A program made the translations under genes and the position numbers. A stretch of 64,000 nt of DNA from Cronobacter malonaticus LMG 23826. GTDB lineage: Bacteria; Pseudomonadota; Gammaproteobacteria; Enterobacterales; Enterobacteriaceae. Shown piece by piece: positions 52,689-62,469 of this stretch. Location of the stretch: the NCBI RefSeq assembly GCF_001277215.2, contig NZ_CP013940.1, forward strand, positions 1,674,001 to 1,738,000. The letters are read 5' to 3'. Position 1 is the stretch's first letter. Each line of letters opens with the position of its first letter. The notes beneath the pieces are model-generated. The model did no database searches. It was given only the letters and a program-made list of their open reading frames with translations, and had not been told where the DNA came from.

Positions 52689-54617
52689 TTACTGGGCCGG
52701 CGCGGGTTGCGCAGCGGCGTTATCCTGCGCGCTGCTGTTCGGCGCGCCCGGTGCGTTATCAGCAGGCGCGCTATTGCTGGCGGGCGCAGCGGTGTCGGTT
52801 TTCGCCGGGGCAGACGTTTCCGTTTGCGCCGGAGCCGGTGCTTCTGTTTTCGCTGGTGCTGACGTTTCGGCTTTTGCTGGCGCAGAGGATTGTGCCGGTT
52901 GGCTCAGCATTTTGCCTTCCTGCTTCTGCTGCGGCGCAGGCTCGCTGCCCGGACGGGTCTGCGGCACGTCGTCGCATGGCTTTTCGGTGCCGCACAGCAG
53001 GTCGAGCATTTTCAGCGTCACGCCGTTGGTCCAGCCAAAGCCGTCCTGGAGCGGGTATTCACCGCCGCCGCCGCCCGTACCGGTCGAAGAAACGTCATAT
53101 TTCTCCACCAGTTTCTGCTCGCGGTTATAGGTGTGCTGAACGTTGGTCAGGAACCGCCAGGTGACGTCCATCGCCAGATCTTTCTGCCCGTAATTCATCA
53201 GGCCTTCGGTCGCCACCCATTGCAGCGGTGCCCAGCCGTTCGGCGCATCCCACTGCTGGCCGGTCTTCTCGGTAGTGGTGACAAGACCGCCCGGTTTCAG
53301 CAACTGCGCACGCGTTGCCGCCGCCACTTTCTCGGCGCGATCCTGCGCGGCGGCTTTGACATACAGCGGGAACAGCGCGGCGGCGGTCAGCTGGTCACGC
53401 ACCTTGTTGGTTTTCAGATCGTAATCCGCATACCAGCCATGTTTCCCGTTCCACAGATGGATTTCGATCGCCTGCTGACGCTGGCTGGCGAGCGATTCAT
53501 AGCGGGCGGCACCTGTGCTGTCGCCTGCGGCTTTGCTGGCGCGAGCCAGCGTTTTTTCCATCTGGAACAGCAGGGCGTTGAGATCGACAGGCACGATGCT
53601 GGTAGTGCGGATAGAGCCAAGCTGCTGCGGATTATCCATCCAGCGCGAGCTGAAATCCCAGCCGGACGCCGCGCCCGCGCGCAGGTCGCGATAGATGTCG
53701 GTCGCCGGACGATCCGGGTTATTTTTGGCGGTGGTCACGTCATCAAGCCAGGATTCGGTACGCGGCGCGTCGCGATCGTCCCAGTAGCGGTTCAGCACCG
53801 CGCCATCTTTCAGTTTCACTACGCGTTCATGGGCATCGCCCGGCGCCAGATTTTCGCTGCCTTCCATCCAGTAGGCGTACTCTTTCTGCAATTGCGGCAG
53901 GTATTTTTTCAGCGTCTCGTCGCCGCCTTCATGGGTCGCCAGCAGTTCGACCATAAACGCGAAGAACGGCGGCTGGGAGCGGCTCAGGTAGTAGCTGCGG
54001 TTGCCGTTCGGAATATGGCCCCAGGCATCGATTTCATGGGCGAAGTTATCGACCATATCCTGCACTTTATCCCAGTGATTGCTCTCGGCGAGCCCCAGCA
54101 TGGTGAAGTAGGTGTCCCAGTAATAGACCTCGCGGAAACGCCCGCCCGGCACCACGTAAGGCTTCGGCAGCGGCAGCAGAGAATCCCATTTGCTGGCGGA
54201 ATCGGTCGAGCGCGTCAGTACCGGCCACAGGCCGTCGATATGCTCGCGCAGGCTTTGTCCGGCTGGCGGAACATAGGCTTCGCCTTTCTGCGGCAGGGTA
54301 AAGTTAAGCTCAACGAAATGGCGCAGGTCGAAGCCCGACTGGTTACGCTGCATACGGTAGTCGGCCAGGATCATCAAAGGATCGCTGTTGGGTACCGCGT
54401 CGGCGAACGTTTTCTGATCGGGGAACAGTTTGGCGCTCTGTACATCCGTAAACAGCGGGCCAAGAAGCTGGTCCGGTGATTGCGGGGCGGGGCGCTCTGC
54501 GCCAGACGCCTCTTCCGCGCTGGCGGGAAGGGTGGAGAACGCCAGCAGCGCGCCGCTAAGGGCGACCTGAATGGCGAAAAACAGCGTCCGGGGACGGCGC
54601 GTGACGGATTGTGACAT
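52689..54617 (-). CDS. treA: Periplasmic trehalase with extended low-complexity C-terminus
   Basis: 642 residues. Signal peptide, then GH37 motifs [15 protein letters not shown] and [12 protein letters not shown], with a Gly-rich [20 protein letters not shown] loop. It splits trehalose to glucose in the periplasm. E. coli TreA has 565 residues; the extra about 77 are Ala/Pro/Thr-rich, with repeated [13 protein letters not shown] units. ATG 54617 has AAGGAG upstream. Confidence 0.94.
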   Translation of the reverse strand: MSQSVTRRPRTLFFAIQVALSGALLAFSTLPASAEEASGAERPAPQSPDQLLGPLFTDVQSAKLFPDQKTFADAVPNSDPLMILADYRMQRNQSGFDLRHFVELNFTLPQKGEAYVPPAGQSLREHIDGLWPVLTRSTDSASKWDSLLPLPKPYVVPGGRFREVYYWDTYFTMLGLAESNHWDKVQDMVDNFAHEIDAWGHIPNGNRSYYLSRSQPPFFAFMVELLATHEGGDETLKKYLPQLQKEYAYWMEGSENLAPGDAHERVVKLKDGAVLNRYWDDRDAPRTESWLDDVTTAKNNPDRPATDIYRDLRAGAASGWDFSSRWMDNPQQLGSIRTTSIVPVDLNALLFQMEKTLARASKAAGDSTGAARYESLASQRQQAIEIHLWNGKHGWYADYDLKTNKVRDQLTAAALFPLYVKAAAQDRAEKVAAATRAQLLKPGGLVTTTEKTGQQWDAPNGWAPLQWVATEGLMNYGQKDLAMDVTWRFLTNVQHTYNREQKLVEKYDVSSTGTGGGGGEYPLQDGFGWTNGVTLKMLDLLCGTEKPCDDVPQTRPGSEPAPQQKQEGKMLSQPAQSSAPAKAETSAPAKTEAPAPAQTETSAPAKTDTAAPASNSAPADNAPGAPNSSAQDNAAAQPAPAQ

Positions 54618-54754
54618 CAATGAATTCTCCTTAAGGGGGGCAGCGCACACCACTGCGAATCAACCATATGAAAACCTTAGACGAATATTCCCGTTTCGAG
54701 CGTACGTAAACGGGAAATTTCTGTTTTTCGCGTTCGGTTAAGCTGCCGTTTACG

Positions 54755-56146
54755 TCAACCGTTAAGCAGCGCCAGCGTCTCTGCACGGGCGCGCGTCAGC
54801 AGGGCAACGGCCTCTTCTGCGGAGCGAAGATTGGCGTAGCCGATAATCAGGCCGTAGCGCTTGTCGGGCCGCCGGTACCAGGGCGACAACGCACTGACCT
54901 GCAACTGGTGCTGGTGCCAGAGTCGGGCCAGCGCCTCGTCGCAGGTAGCGTTTTTCAGATATGCCACCACGTGCATGCCGCCATCTTCCAGCGGCGTTTC
55001 GAACACGCCAGGGTAAACCGCGTGCAGCGCTGTGATAGCCATCGTCCGCCGCTGCTGATAGAGCGTGCGCATTTTCCGCAGATGGGTATAAAACTCGCCG
55101 CCGGTCAGAAACGCGGCGAGGATCTTCTGTATCAACAGCGGCTGCCCGCCCGTCAGCAGCGCGCCACTTTCCAGAAACGCGTGCCTTGCCGCACGCGGCA
55201 TCACCAGATAACCAATACGCACCGACGGCATAATGGTTTTACTGAAGGTGCCGATGTAAACGACACGGTCATCGGTATCCAGGCTTTTGAGCGATGGCAG
55301 CACGTTGCGGGTGAAGTGAAACTCGCCGTCATAATCATCTTCCACAATCCATGCGTTATGGCGCGACGCCCACGCCAGCAACTGCTGCTTTCGCGGCAGC
55401 GACAGCGACACGCCAAGCGGGCTGTGGTGCGTTGGCGTGACAAACGCGAGCCTGGCATCCGGGTGATGGTGTTGCAGAGCGTCCACCTGCAACCCTTCGG
55501 TGTCCACCGGAATGGCGTGCAGACACGGCGTGAGCGTTTTCAGCAGACGCTGCCCCAGAAAATAGCCAGGATCTTCCATTGCCACGCTCTCACCCGCGCC
55601 GAGCAACGCCTGGACAGTGAGCAGCAGATTGCCGCGGTAGCCGTTCGTAATAAAAATGTCGTCAGCGGTGCACACCACGCCGCGCGACAGCGTGAGATAG
55701 CTCGCAATAGCCGCCCGCAGCGGCGCGAAGCCTGCCACCGGCGGGTTGACCATCTCTTCAGGGCGCATGGCGCGCGTCGCTCTCGCGCTCAGCAGCAGCC
55801 ACTTTTTATAAGGAAATCGATCCAGCGCTGGCAGGCCAGGGCGCAAAAATCCCTCGTGCTCGTTCAGCGCCAGAAGATCGTGGTTATCGCACTGACGTAC
55901 AGGCGCTGTCTCTGCCGCGCGCGGCGGCACCGTAAGCGCCGGGTTCACCTGCGTGCCCTGCGGGCCGCGGCTCACCAGATACCCTTCGCCCACCAGCACG
56001 GCATAGGCCGCCTCCACCGTTTTCTTCGCCACCTGAAGTTCCTGCGCCAGCACGCGGATGGACGGGACGCGGTCGCCGGGCTTTAGCAGACCGTCGTGGA
56101 TATTCTGGCGATAGCGTTGGTAGATTTCCCGATAACCCGGTTTCAT
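54755..56146 (-). CDS. MocR/PdxR-type regulator (GntR plus aminotransferase fold)
   Basis: 463 residues. Winged helix at 1-70 (VPSIRVLAQELQVAKKTVEAAYAVL), then a fold-type I aminotransferase domain with the PLP lysine in GTFSKTIMPSVR. MocR proteins sense PLP or amino compounds and usually control a divergent gene, here the AhpD-like gene. ATG 56146 has AGGAC upstream. Confidence 0.9.
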   Translation of the reverse strand: MKPGYREIYQRYRQNIHDGLLKPGDRVPSIRVLAQELQVAKKTVEAAYAVLVGEGYLVSRGPQGTQVNPALTVPPRAAETAPVRQCDNHDLLALNEHEGFLRPGLPALDRFPYKKWLLLSARATRAMRPEEMVNPPVAGFAPLRAAIASYLTLSRGVVCTADDIFITNGYRGNLLLTVQALLGAGESVAMEDPGYFLGQRLLKTLTPCLHAIPVDTEGLQVDALQHHHPDARLAFVTPTHHSPLGVSLSLPRKQQLLAWASRHNAWIVEDDYDGEFHFTRNVLPSLKSLDTDDRVVYIGTFSKTIMPSVRIGYLVMPRAARHAFLESGALLTGGQPLLIQKILAAFLTGGEFYTHLRKMRTLYQQRRTMAITALHAVYPGVFETPLEDGGMHVVAYLKNATCDEALARLWHQHQLQVSALSPWYRRPDKRYGLIIGYANLRSAEEAVALLTRARAETLALLNG

Positions 56147-56270
56147 GTCCTGCCTTGTTTCACACTTTTTGACCCTTTTTACTATGTCATGGCTCCGTAT
56201 GATAGACGAGAAGAATCTGACACGCTCCGCACCGCGCGGGGTGATTTCTCTTGTGATGTAAGGAGTTTCC

Positions 56271-56750
56271 ATGAGTACGCGCGTGAACCATTACCAGACC
56301 ATTCCGGCGCTGGTTAACACTCTGATGAACGCCAGCGCGGCGCTGAAAAAAAGCAGCCTGACGCCAACGCTTAAACAGCTGATCGACATGCGCGCTTCGC
56401 AGCTCAACGGCTGCGCGTTTTGCGTCGATATGCATGCGAAAGAGGCGAAGATGGCGGGCGAGCGTGAATTGCGCCTGTACCATCTGCCGGTATGGCGCGA
56501 ATCGCCGCTGTTCAGCGCGAAGGAGAAAGCGGCGCTGACCTTAACGGAAGCGATGACGCATATCAGAGAAGAAGGAATCAGCGATGCGGTTTACCAGCAG
56601 GCGCGTGAGCATTTCTCTGAAACGGAGATCGCGGAGATCGCGTTTGCCGTTGCCATTATCAATAGCTGGAACCGTCTCCAACTGGTGTCGCAAATGGCAC
56701 CCGGCAGCCAGGACGCGGCGTTTGGTCTGGCTCGCGCCGGGCTTGAATAA
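56271..56750 (+). CDS. AhpD/carboxymuconolactone decarboxylase-like protein
   Basis: 159 residues with the redox CxxC in LNGCAFCVDMH (about 44-47) and the AKEAKMAGERE helix of alkylhydroperoxidase D-like proteins. Probably a peroxidase. It is divergent from the MocR gene, which is its likely regulator. Confidence 0.88.
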   Translation: MSTRVNHYQTIPALVNTLMNASAALKKSSLTPTLKQLIDMRASQLNGCAFCVDMHAKEAKMAGERELRLYHLPVWRESPLFSAKEKAALTLTEAMTHIREEGISDAVYQQAREHFSETEIAEIAFAVAIINSWNRLQLVSQMAPGSQDAAFGLARAGLE

Positions 56751-56767
56751 CCTTGTTTTTAACCTTC

Positions 56768-56799
56768 TGAAAAGCCCGCCTGCGCGGGCTTTTTTTTTA
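56768..56799 (+). terminator. Intrinsic terminator after the AhpD-like gene
   Basis: AAAGCCCGC / GCGGGCTTT nine-base-pair stem with a four-base loop and a long T tract. Confidence 0.9.
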
Positions 56800-56920
56800 T
56801 GGGTGCTGTTGGCAAGTGTCGCGGGAGGTAGCAAGAAGGGTTTAATTTTTAATCACATAGCGGACCACTCATCGCAGGCCGCGTCTCGCCTGTAACTTAA
56901 GTAAAACCGATTAAAAAATC

Positions 56921-56951
56921 TACTGGATATTTAAACAGGTGCCTGTATACT
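56921..56951 (+). promoter_or_regulatory. LexA-type box and promoter of the isolated antirepressor
   Basis: TACTGGATATTTAAACAGGT at 56921-56940 has CTG-N10-CAG and matches the 20-bp SOS consensus at 15 positions; ruvAB carries the same CTGGATAT variant. TATACT at 56946-56951 is a good -10, so the box would cover the -35 and spacer. Confidence 0.7.
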
Positions 56952-57009
56952 ATTTCTACAAAGCACCAGGTGTTGTTGTAATTGAGTTAGTGAATGAGTG
57001 GTGAAACCT

Positions 57010-57717
57010 ATGATGATTCCGCTGGAAAATCTTAATGCTCAGGATCAATCGGTCACAATGAGCAGCCGTGAAATCGCGACGTTAACAGGGATTGCCCACA
57101 GTGAAGTGAAGCGCATGATTAAAAGCCTGGAAACGGCGCAGCGTCTGTCCCAGCCCATCGGCATTAATTTGTACGAGCGGGAAGGGGAGATGCGTCAGGA
57201 GTTCTTACTGAATAAACGCGACTCGCTGCTGACGGTGGCGCGCATTTCGCCCGCCTTTACCGCCGAAATGCTCGATCGCTGGCAGGAACGTGAGCGTAAC
57301 GCCAGCCTGCCGGATTTTACCAACCCGGCCGCCGCCGCGCGCGCCTGGGCTGAGCAGTATGAAAAGCGTCAGCGGGCGGAGCAGCAGCTGGCTCTCTTCG
57401 CCCCTAAAGCCGAGTTTTTCGACCGTTTCGTCCAGGTCGATGAGTCGCTTGGCTTTCGCCAGCTGTGCAAAATGCTCAAGGTGAAGGAGCCGGAATTCCG
57501 CCAGTTCCTGCTGGAGCGCAACATTATGCAGCGCGCCAACGGCACGCTGGTGCCGCAGCACCATCACCTGCAGGCGGGTTACTTTACGCTGCGCTCAGGC
57601 GTGGGTGAAAACCTGCATACTTTCGCCCAACCGCGCTTTACCGCGCGCGGCGTGAAATGGGTGGCGAGCCTGTGGGCCGCGCACCTCGCCGCACAAACCA
57701 ACGGCGCTGCGGCCTGA
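57010..57717 (+). CDS. Isolated Rha/ANT antirepressor-like gene
   Basis: 235 residues. The N-terminus (MSSREIATLTGIAHSEVKRMI, ERDSLLTV region) is a Rha regulatory domain and the C-terminus (FRQLCKMLKVKEPEFRQFLLERNIM to FTARGVKWVASL) an ANT/KilAC domain. No other phage gene is adjacent, so it is a prophage relic or domesticated gene. Base composition matches the host. Starts at 56998 (GTG), 57010 and 57013 are possible. Confidence 0.82.
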   Translation: MMIPLENLNAQDQSVTMSSREIATLTGIAHSEVKRMIKSLETAQRLSQPIGINLYEREGEMRQEFLLNKRDSLLTVARISPAFTAEMLDRWQERERNASLPDFTNPAAAARAWAEQYEKRQRAEQQLALFAPKAEFFDRFVQVDESLGFRQLCKMLKVKEPEFRQFLLERNIMQRANGTLVPQHHHLQAGYFTLRSGVGENLHTFAQPRFTARGVKWVASLWAAHLAAQTNGAAA

Positions 57718-57873
57718 CGGCCCGGCGCACTGTGAGTGCCCGGCAGCATCTTGATTCGCTTTTCGCCTGCGTTTAGTGGTGGGCTTTAGTGCAAAAGCGT
57801 GGCGCGCCGGGTGTCAGTTTCCCCCGCTGTTATTCCCGTTTTATCTCTGTAAACCTTCCCATAGCGGATGCGC

Positions 57874-58470
57874 TTATGCGGGTGCGGTAAAAATCTCCGC
57901 GCCCAGCGCGCGTGCGCGCTCAAGGGCATCTTCCGGCGCGCTGAGATCCGGCAGAAATAAAGTTTCGTTAGTAATGACCGGCGCGCCGCAGTAATCGAAT
58001 ATTCCGTGGGCAATCTGCGTGTCCCAGGCCTGGTGATAACCGTGTTTATCGAACGTTTTTCTGTCCGCGCCGCCGATGCTCACCAGGTGCACCGGCAGAT
58101 GGCCCAGTTTTTTGATTACCTTCCCTTCAGGGTTTTCTTCATACGCCCAGCCGTTAGAGAAAACGCGATCGATCCAGCCTTTCAGCAGCCCGGGCATGGA
58201 CCACCAGTACACCGGAAACACCAGCACCAGCGCGTCGGCGTTTTCAATACGCGCCTGCTCGCGGGCGACGTCCGGCGGTACCGGCGCGGTTTTTATAAAC
58301 GCGGCGTAGTCGTGCTCATTAAAGACCGGGTTGAAACCTTCGCGTGTGAGATCGGCAATCTCGGCGGTATGGCCGCTGCTGGCGCGGGTAATGCCTTCGG
58401 CCAGCGCGTGCGCCAGGCGGTGGGTCAGGGATGACGCTAACGGATGGGAAACCACGATTAATGCGTGCAT
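57874..58470 (-). CDS. NAD(P)H quinone oxidoreductase-like flavoprotein
   Basis: 198 residues with the flavodoxin-like fold of the KefF/MdaB/NQO family: VVSHPLASSLTHRLAHAL at the start and FPVYWWSMPGLLKGWIDRVFSNGWAY for FMN/FAD and partner binding. Likely two-electron quinone reduction. AGGAGGAG upstream. Divergent from a TetR gene with shared operators. Confidence 0.87.
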   Translation of the reverse strand: MHALIVVSHPLASSLTHRLAHALAEGITRASSGHTAEIADLTREGFNPVFNEHDYAAFIKTAPVPPDVAREQARIENADALVLVFPVYWWSMPGLLKGWIDRVFSNGWAYEENPEGKVIKKLGHLPVHLVSIGGADRKTFDKHGYHQAWDTQIAHGIFDYCGAPVITNETLFLPDLSAPEDALERARALGAEIFTAPA

Positions 58471-58528
58471 ATTCACTCCTCCTGCGTTGCCAACAGGTGA
58501 CAACAGACGTAATCTGATATACCAAAGG

Positions 58529-58563
58529 TAACCTACCAATAGTAAGTTACTTTTAGTAGGTAA
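58529..58563. promoter_or_regulatory. TetR operator, nested palindrome
   Basis: Outer arms TAACCTAC (58529-58536) and GTAGGTAA (58556-58563), seven of eight pairs matching, are centred exactly on an inner palindrome GTAAGTTAC (58542-58550). It lies between the divergent flavoprotein and TetR genes and would control both. Confidence 0.65.
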
Positions 58564-58583
58564 TTCTGTCAAGGAGAATACCC

Positions 58584-59171
58584 GTGTCTGAAATTCGCAC
58601 GCGCCAGCGGTTGAGCCGCGATGCGCGCCACACCCAGCTTATCGAAATGGCCTGGCAGATTATCCGTGAAGAGGGCACCGAGGCGCTGACGCTCGGCAGG
58701 CTCGCAGAGCGGGCGGGCGTCACGAAGCCGGTGGTCTACGATCATTTCACCAGTCGATCCGGCCTGCTGGCGGCGCTTTATCACGAATATGAAGTGCGCC
58801 AGAACCGCAAAATGGATGAGGCGATAGCGTGTACCCCGCCTGAACTGTCGCCGCTGGCTACGGTGATCGCCGATGCGTATATCGAATGCGTGCTGCTGCA
58901 GGGGCGTGAAATGCCGAACGTGATGGCGGCGCTCACCGGCACACCGGAGCTTGAAAAACTGCGCCAGGATTACGCGGTGGAATTCATCAATAAATGCCGT
59001 ACGCTGTTTGCGCCGCTGCGGGCGGATAACGCGCTGCGCGACGCCGCGCTCTGGGCGATGTTCGGGGCCGCCGAAGGGCTTTCCTGGGCCGTAACAATGG
59101 GTGCTATCGATGCCGGGCAGGCAAAAGCCGAATTACGCAATGCGATTGTCGGCATGGTGGAGGGAAAATAA
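58584..59171 (+). CDS. TetR family regulator
   Basis: 195 residues; HTH GRLAERAGVTKPVVYDHFTSRSGLLAAL at about 38-65 and a helical ligand-binding domain. GTG start after AAGGAG. Probably represses itself and the divergent flavoprotein gene. Confidence 0.9.
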   Translation: MSEIRTRQRLSRDARHTQLIEMAWQIIREEGTEALTLGRLAERAGVTKPVVYDHFTSRSGLLAALYHEYEVRQNRKMDEAIACTPPELSPLATVIADAYIECVLLQGREMPNVMAALTGTPELEKLRQDYAVEFINKCRTLFAPLRADNALRDAALWAMFGAAEGLSWAVTMGAIDAGQAKAELRNAIVGMVEGK

Positions 59172-59266
59172 GTTCTTCCTGAAGCGTATAAGCCATATCA
59201 GGCGCGGAACAGACAGGTGAACAGGAGTGCCGCACAGAAAAGTTTACGGCGGCCTGCCCGGTTTAT

Positions 59267-59890
59267 TCAGACCATACCGTTATTACCATGACGCAAAAAG
59301 GCGGGACGGCTATTTAACCTGGCAAACCAGGCGTCGATGGCGGGCACTTCAGGGTGATCAAAGGGCGTCATTTTCCAGCGATTGACGGACAACCCGATCA
59401 CAATATCCGCCAGCGTAAATGTTTCACCGGCAACCCACGCACCTGTGGCGCGCAACTGCTGTTCAACGATAGCAATGCACTGGTTCCATGCGACAATGCC
59501 CTGGGCAATAGCGTTTTTATCGTTATAAGCGGGGTTGTTACGGGCGAGCGCCGGGAAGACATAACGCCAGGCATTGTTGAATTCCGTCGCCTGCCAGTCC
59601 ATCCAGTGCTCCACATTTGCGGCGGCCTGCGGTTCGCAAGGGAGAAGATCGACTCTTATGGCCTTACGCGCCACATAGCGGCAAATGGAATTGGATTCCC
59701 ATAAAACGAACTCGCCGTCCATCATCACCGGAACCAGCGCGTTTGGATTCAGCGCTTTAAACGTCGCGGTTTGCGTCGAGGCAAAGCCGCTGCCGTAATC
59801 TTCCTGGAGATAATCGATACCTGCCTCTTCACACGTCCACAGTACCTTGCGCACGTTAATGGACGTTTTCTTGCCCAGTATTTTTAGCAT
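59267..59890 (-). CDS. Glutathione S-transferase family protein
   Basis: 207 residues: thioredoxin-like N-terminus (KVLWTCEEAGIDY, PNALVPVMMDGEFVLWESNSI with the cis-Pro and ESN glutathione contact) and an all-helical C-terminus (GETFTLADIVIG). Substrate unknown; detoxification likely. Confidence 0.92.
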   Translation of the reverse strand: MLKILGKKTSINVRKVLWTCEEAGIDYLQEDYGSGFASTQTATFKALNPNALVPVMMDGEFVLWESNSICRYVARKAIRVDLLPCEPQAAANVEHWMDWQATEFNNAWRYVFPALARNNPAYNDKNAIAQGIVAWNQCIAIVEQQLRATGAWVAGETFTLADIVIGLSVNRWKMTPFDHPEVPAIDAWFARLNSRPAFLRHGNNGMV

Positions 59891-60149
59891 ATCCCTGTTC
59901 TCTGTAAGTGAAATGGTTAAACGCCATATGACTGTTATTTATCATGACGGGATTTATTTAACAGAGTAAAGCCCTTTTAAGGATATTCTCCCTGTTTATC
60001 TTATTGTGAGTAAAACTCACACTGTGTGCGATTATTTGTCGTTTTTCAAAACCATGCCCAGCCGGATATTATTTTGTCAGCAAATTCACTCCGACAGGGT
60101 GACAATGAATGTGCTAACGACAAATAAAAACATGGATAACGGGGGGCGC

Positions 60150-60641
60150 ATGACACTTGATGTTTTAATCCATTTAATAAACGCGCTGTCAGACGATAAA
60201 ATCGATGATATTCACTATGCCATAAATACGCCCGAGGCAGATCTACAGAGGCTTATCGCGCGGCTTTCAGCAGACGCCAGTCGCACAGCAGGCCTGTCAA
60301 CGTTGATACAGCGATTGCATGTGCTTTCTGCTGCCAGTGGTGATGCGACAAAAGCGGGAGAGTTGCTTAGCGCGCATCTGATAGAGGTGGAGAAAACGCT
60401 GCCGGTGCTTGACTTCACGGGCTGGCCAGAGGTGCGTTACGCGGTTTCCGGGGAATTACAGACCGCAGAGTCACAGGCCTGGTTCCATGCGGTAACGGGC
60501 GCGGCCAGCGTGCTGTGCGCGGCTATCGTCCATGCGGAGCACACCAGCGGAACGCCTTCACTTTATATTCTCGATAAAGTGATTAACCTGAAAAGCGCTT
60601 TACCGGAAAGATATAAGGCAATGGCGAGCATCCTTTATTAA
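60150..60641 (+). CDS. Protein of unknown function, 163 aa
   Basis: All-helical (LDVLIHLINALSDDKIDDIHYAIN, ADLQRLIARLSADASRT). The ATG at 60150 has a GGGGGG run just upstream; earlier methionines at 60006, 60105 and 60132 lie in AT-rich sequence without such a site. No family recognised. Confidence 0.55.
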   Translation: MTLDVLIHLINALSDDKIDDIHYAINTPEADLQRLIARLSADASRTAGLSTLIQRLHVLSAASGDATKAGELLSAHLIEVEKTLPVLDFTGWPEVRYAVSGELQTAESQAWFHAVTGAASVLCAAIVHAEHTSGTPSLYILDKVINLKSALPERYKAMASILY

Positions 60642-60792
60642 TCTTTTCAGGAAACCATTCTTTAATAAAATACTGATGTGGCACGTTATTAAAAAATAAT
60701 TTCAGGTGCGCGCCGGGCTACATTCACCATCGGTTTTATAGTGAGGAGTGCTCCTCGTGGAGTACTCCTGAAGAAAGGGTTTTCTGTTTGAT

Positions 60793-61707
60793 CTATTCAT
60801 CAGCAGTAAGATACAGAATATCGCAAGAAGGGAGCGCCGGGATATGAGCATTAAGCCACGCCAGCAACAGTGCGATGCTCTTTTTTCTGGCGGCATTTTT
60901 GGGCCAGACGATGTAATAGGCGTCACCGGTTGCCACCGCTTCTCTGAAAGGCAGCGCGAGCAGGCCGTTATTCACGGCTTCCAGCGTAAGACGAAGGTCG
61001 ACGATGGCGACACCGTGGCCGTTCAGGGCGGCGAGGGTGCCCTGTTCGAGCGTGTCAAACACTTTCCCGCCGCTCATATCAACCCCAGAGGGGAAGCCCG
61101 TATTTTTCAGCCAGCGCCGCCAGTCACGCCGGTCCTGAGAAGGATGAATGAGATCGCACCCGGAGAGATTTTGCCGCGCCGCGTTGACCATCCCGGGTGC
61201 GCACACCGGAATGAGCCATTCATCGAACAACAACCGGCATTCTGTCGACTCGCCAAAATGGCCATTACCGAGCAGGATGGCGCAATCATAGGGCTCACGA
61301 GTGAAATCAACGTTATCGATATCCATCCAGACGCTGACCATTTCAATTTTCGGGCTCGGATGGTTTTCGCGAAACGATTTCAGGGCTTCAAGAAGCCATC
61401 GGATAGTCAGTGTGGTCGGCGCTTTAAGACGCAGAAGATGGCTTTCGCTTTTAAAGGCGCGGCAGGCCCATTCAATATGGGTGAAACTCTCGTTGAGCTG
61501 GCCTGCGAGCACGCGCCCGGCATCACTGATTTCCACTCTCGGGCCTTGTCTTTTAAAAAGCTCACAGTCGAACCACATCTCCAGGGTTCTGACATGTCTG
61601 CTGACCGCGCCCGGCGTGATATTCAGCGCTTCGGCGGCTTTACTGAATGAATTTAACCGCGCGGCGACTTCAAAAGCACGCAGCGCATACAGCGGCGGTA
61701 AAGACAT
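60793..61707 (-). CDS. LysR family regulator (GcvA-like)
   Basis: 304 residues: N-terminal HTH (LNSFSKAAEALNITPGAVSRHVRTLE) and a substrate-binding domain; PPLYALRAFEVAARL is typical of the GcvA branch. Target unknown; no divergent gene is close enough to be an obvious partner. Confidence 0.88.
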   Translation of the reverse strand: MSLPPLYALRAFEVAARLNSFSKAAEALNITPGAVSRHVRTLEMWFDCELFKRQGPRVEISDAGRVLAGQLNESFTHIEWACRAFKSESHLLRLKAPTTLTIRWLLEALKSFRENHPSPKIEMVSVWMDIDNVDFTREPYDCAILLGNGHFGESTECRLLFDEWLIPVCAPGMVNAARQNLSGCDLIHPSQDRRDWRRWLKNTGFPSGVDMSGGKVFDTLEQGTLAALNGHGVAIVDLRLTLEAVNNGLLALPFREAVATGDAYYIVWPKNAARKKSIALLLAWLNAHIPALPSCDILYLTADE

Positions 61708-61829
61708 GGTTTTCCTTAAAAGCGAAAGGAGCGTCAGCCATGACGGGCTTTGCTAACCCATTAAGACCTTTCCCAAAACAGAGCATAACGGGAGTGATAT
61801 GTATACCAGCAAGCGCGATGGCTCGTGAT

Positions 61830-62339
61830 TCATGCTTTTTCCGGCCGGCTTTCAGTGGGAAACGTGAGTAATAACGTTCTCAACAGTGATTCGAGTTGCG
61901 CGCGTTGAGGCGCGGATAAATTTTTCAGCATCGATTCCTGTGTCGCCGTGTGGACGACCAGCGCCTCTTCGATACGTTGAACCCCTGAAGCGGTCAGGCT
62001 CACCAGGGTGCTGCGCTTGTCATCAGGATCGGCGATTCGCTTAATCAGCCCTTGCTCTTCGAGATGATTAAGACGATTGGTCATGGCGCCGGATGTGACC
62101 AGCAGCGAGGTATAAAGCTGTGTGGGCGAAAGACAATAGGGCTTGCCTGAGCGACGCAGGGTGGCCAGCACGTCGAATTCCCCTTCGCGAAAGCCGAACG
62201 GTGCCATGGCCTGCGCGCGTATTTTTCCAAGATGTTTTATGAGCCGCAGCATTCGACCAAAAATTTTCATCGACGAGGCATCCAGCTCCGGCATGGCGCT
62301 GTTCCACTGGCTGACAACAACATCTACATGGTCTTTCAT
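61830..62339 (-). CDS. MarR family regulator
   Basis: 169 residues; wHTH with QLYTSLLVTSGAMTNRLNHLEEQGLIKRIADPDDKRSTLVSLT, including the DxR wing. Divergent from a transporter gene, with a perfect palindrome between them. Confidence 0.92.
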   Translation of the reverse strand: MKDHVDVVVSQWNSAMPELDASSMKIFGRMLRLIKHLGKIRAQAMAPFGFREGEFDVLATLRRSGKPYCLSPTQLYTSLLVTSGAMTNRLNHLEEQGLIKRIADPDDKRSTLVSLTASGVQRIEEALVVHTATQESMLKNLSAPQRAQLESLLRTLLLTFPTESRPEKA

Positions 62340-62399
62340 CGTTACCCCTTGACGTAAGAATTTATCGAGTTGTGCGGTACATCTTACACCTGTGGTTAT

Positions 62400-62421
62400 T
62401 TTATCTTAACGTTAAGATAAA
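62400..62421. promoter_or_regulatory. Perfect 22-bp palindrome, probable MarR operator
   Basis: TTATCTTAACGTTAAGATAA (62401-62420) is self-complementary, and the flanking T/A pair extends it to 22. It sits 61 bases from the MarR start and 49 from the transporter start. Confidence 0.8.
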
Positions 62422-62469
62422 TGCTCGCGGCATTTTGCCGGGGCGATCATCGCTTAAAAGGAGCCTGGT

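Noticed and set aside
52890..54479. 529-codon plus-strand frame
   Set aside because: Lies antisense to treA; high GC leaves the opposite frame open. No ribosome site and no protein-like motifs.
54908..56086. 392-codon plus-strand frame
   Set aside because: Antisense shadow of the MocR gene, rich in Arg/His/Gln as such shadows are.
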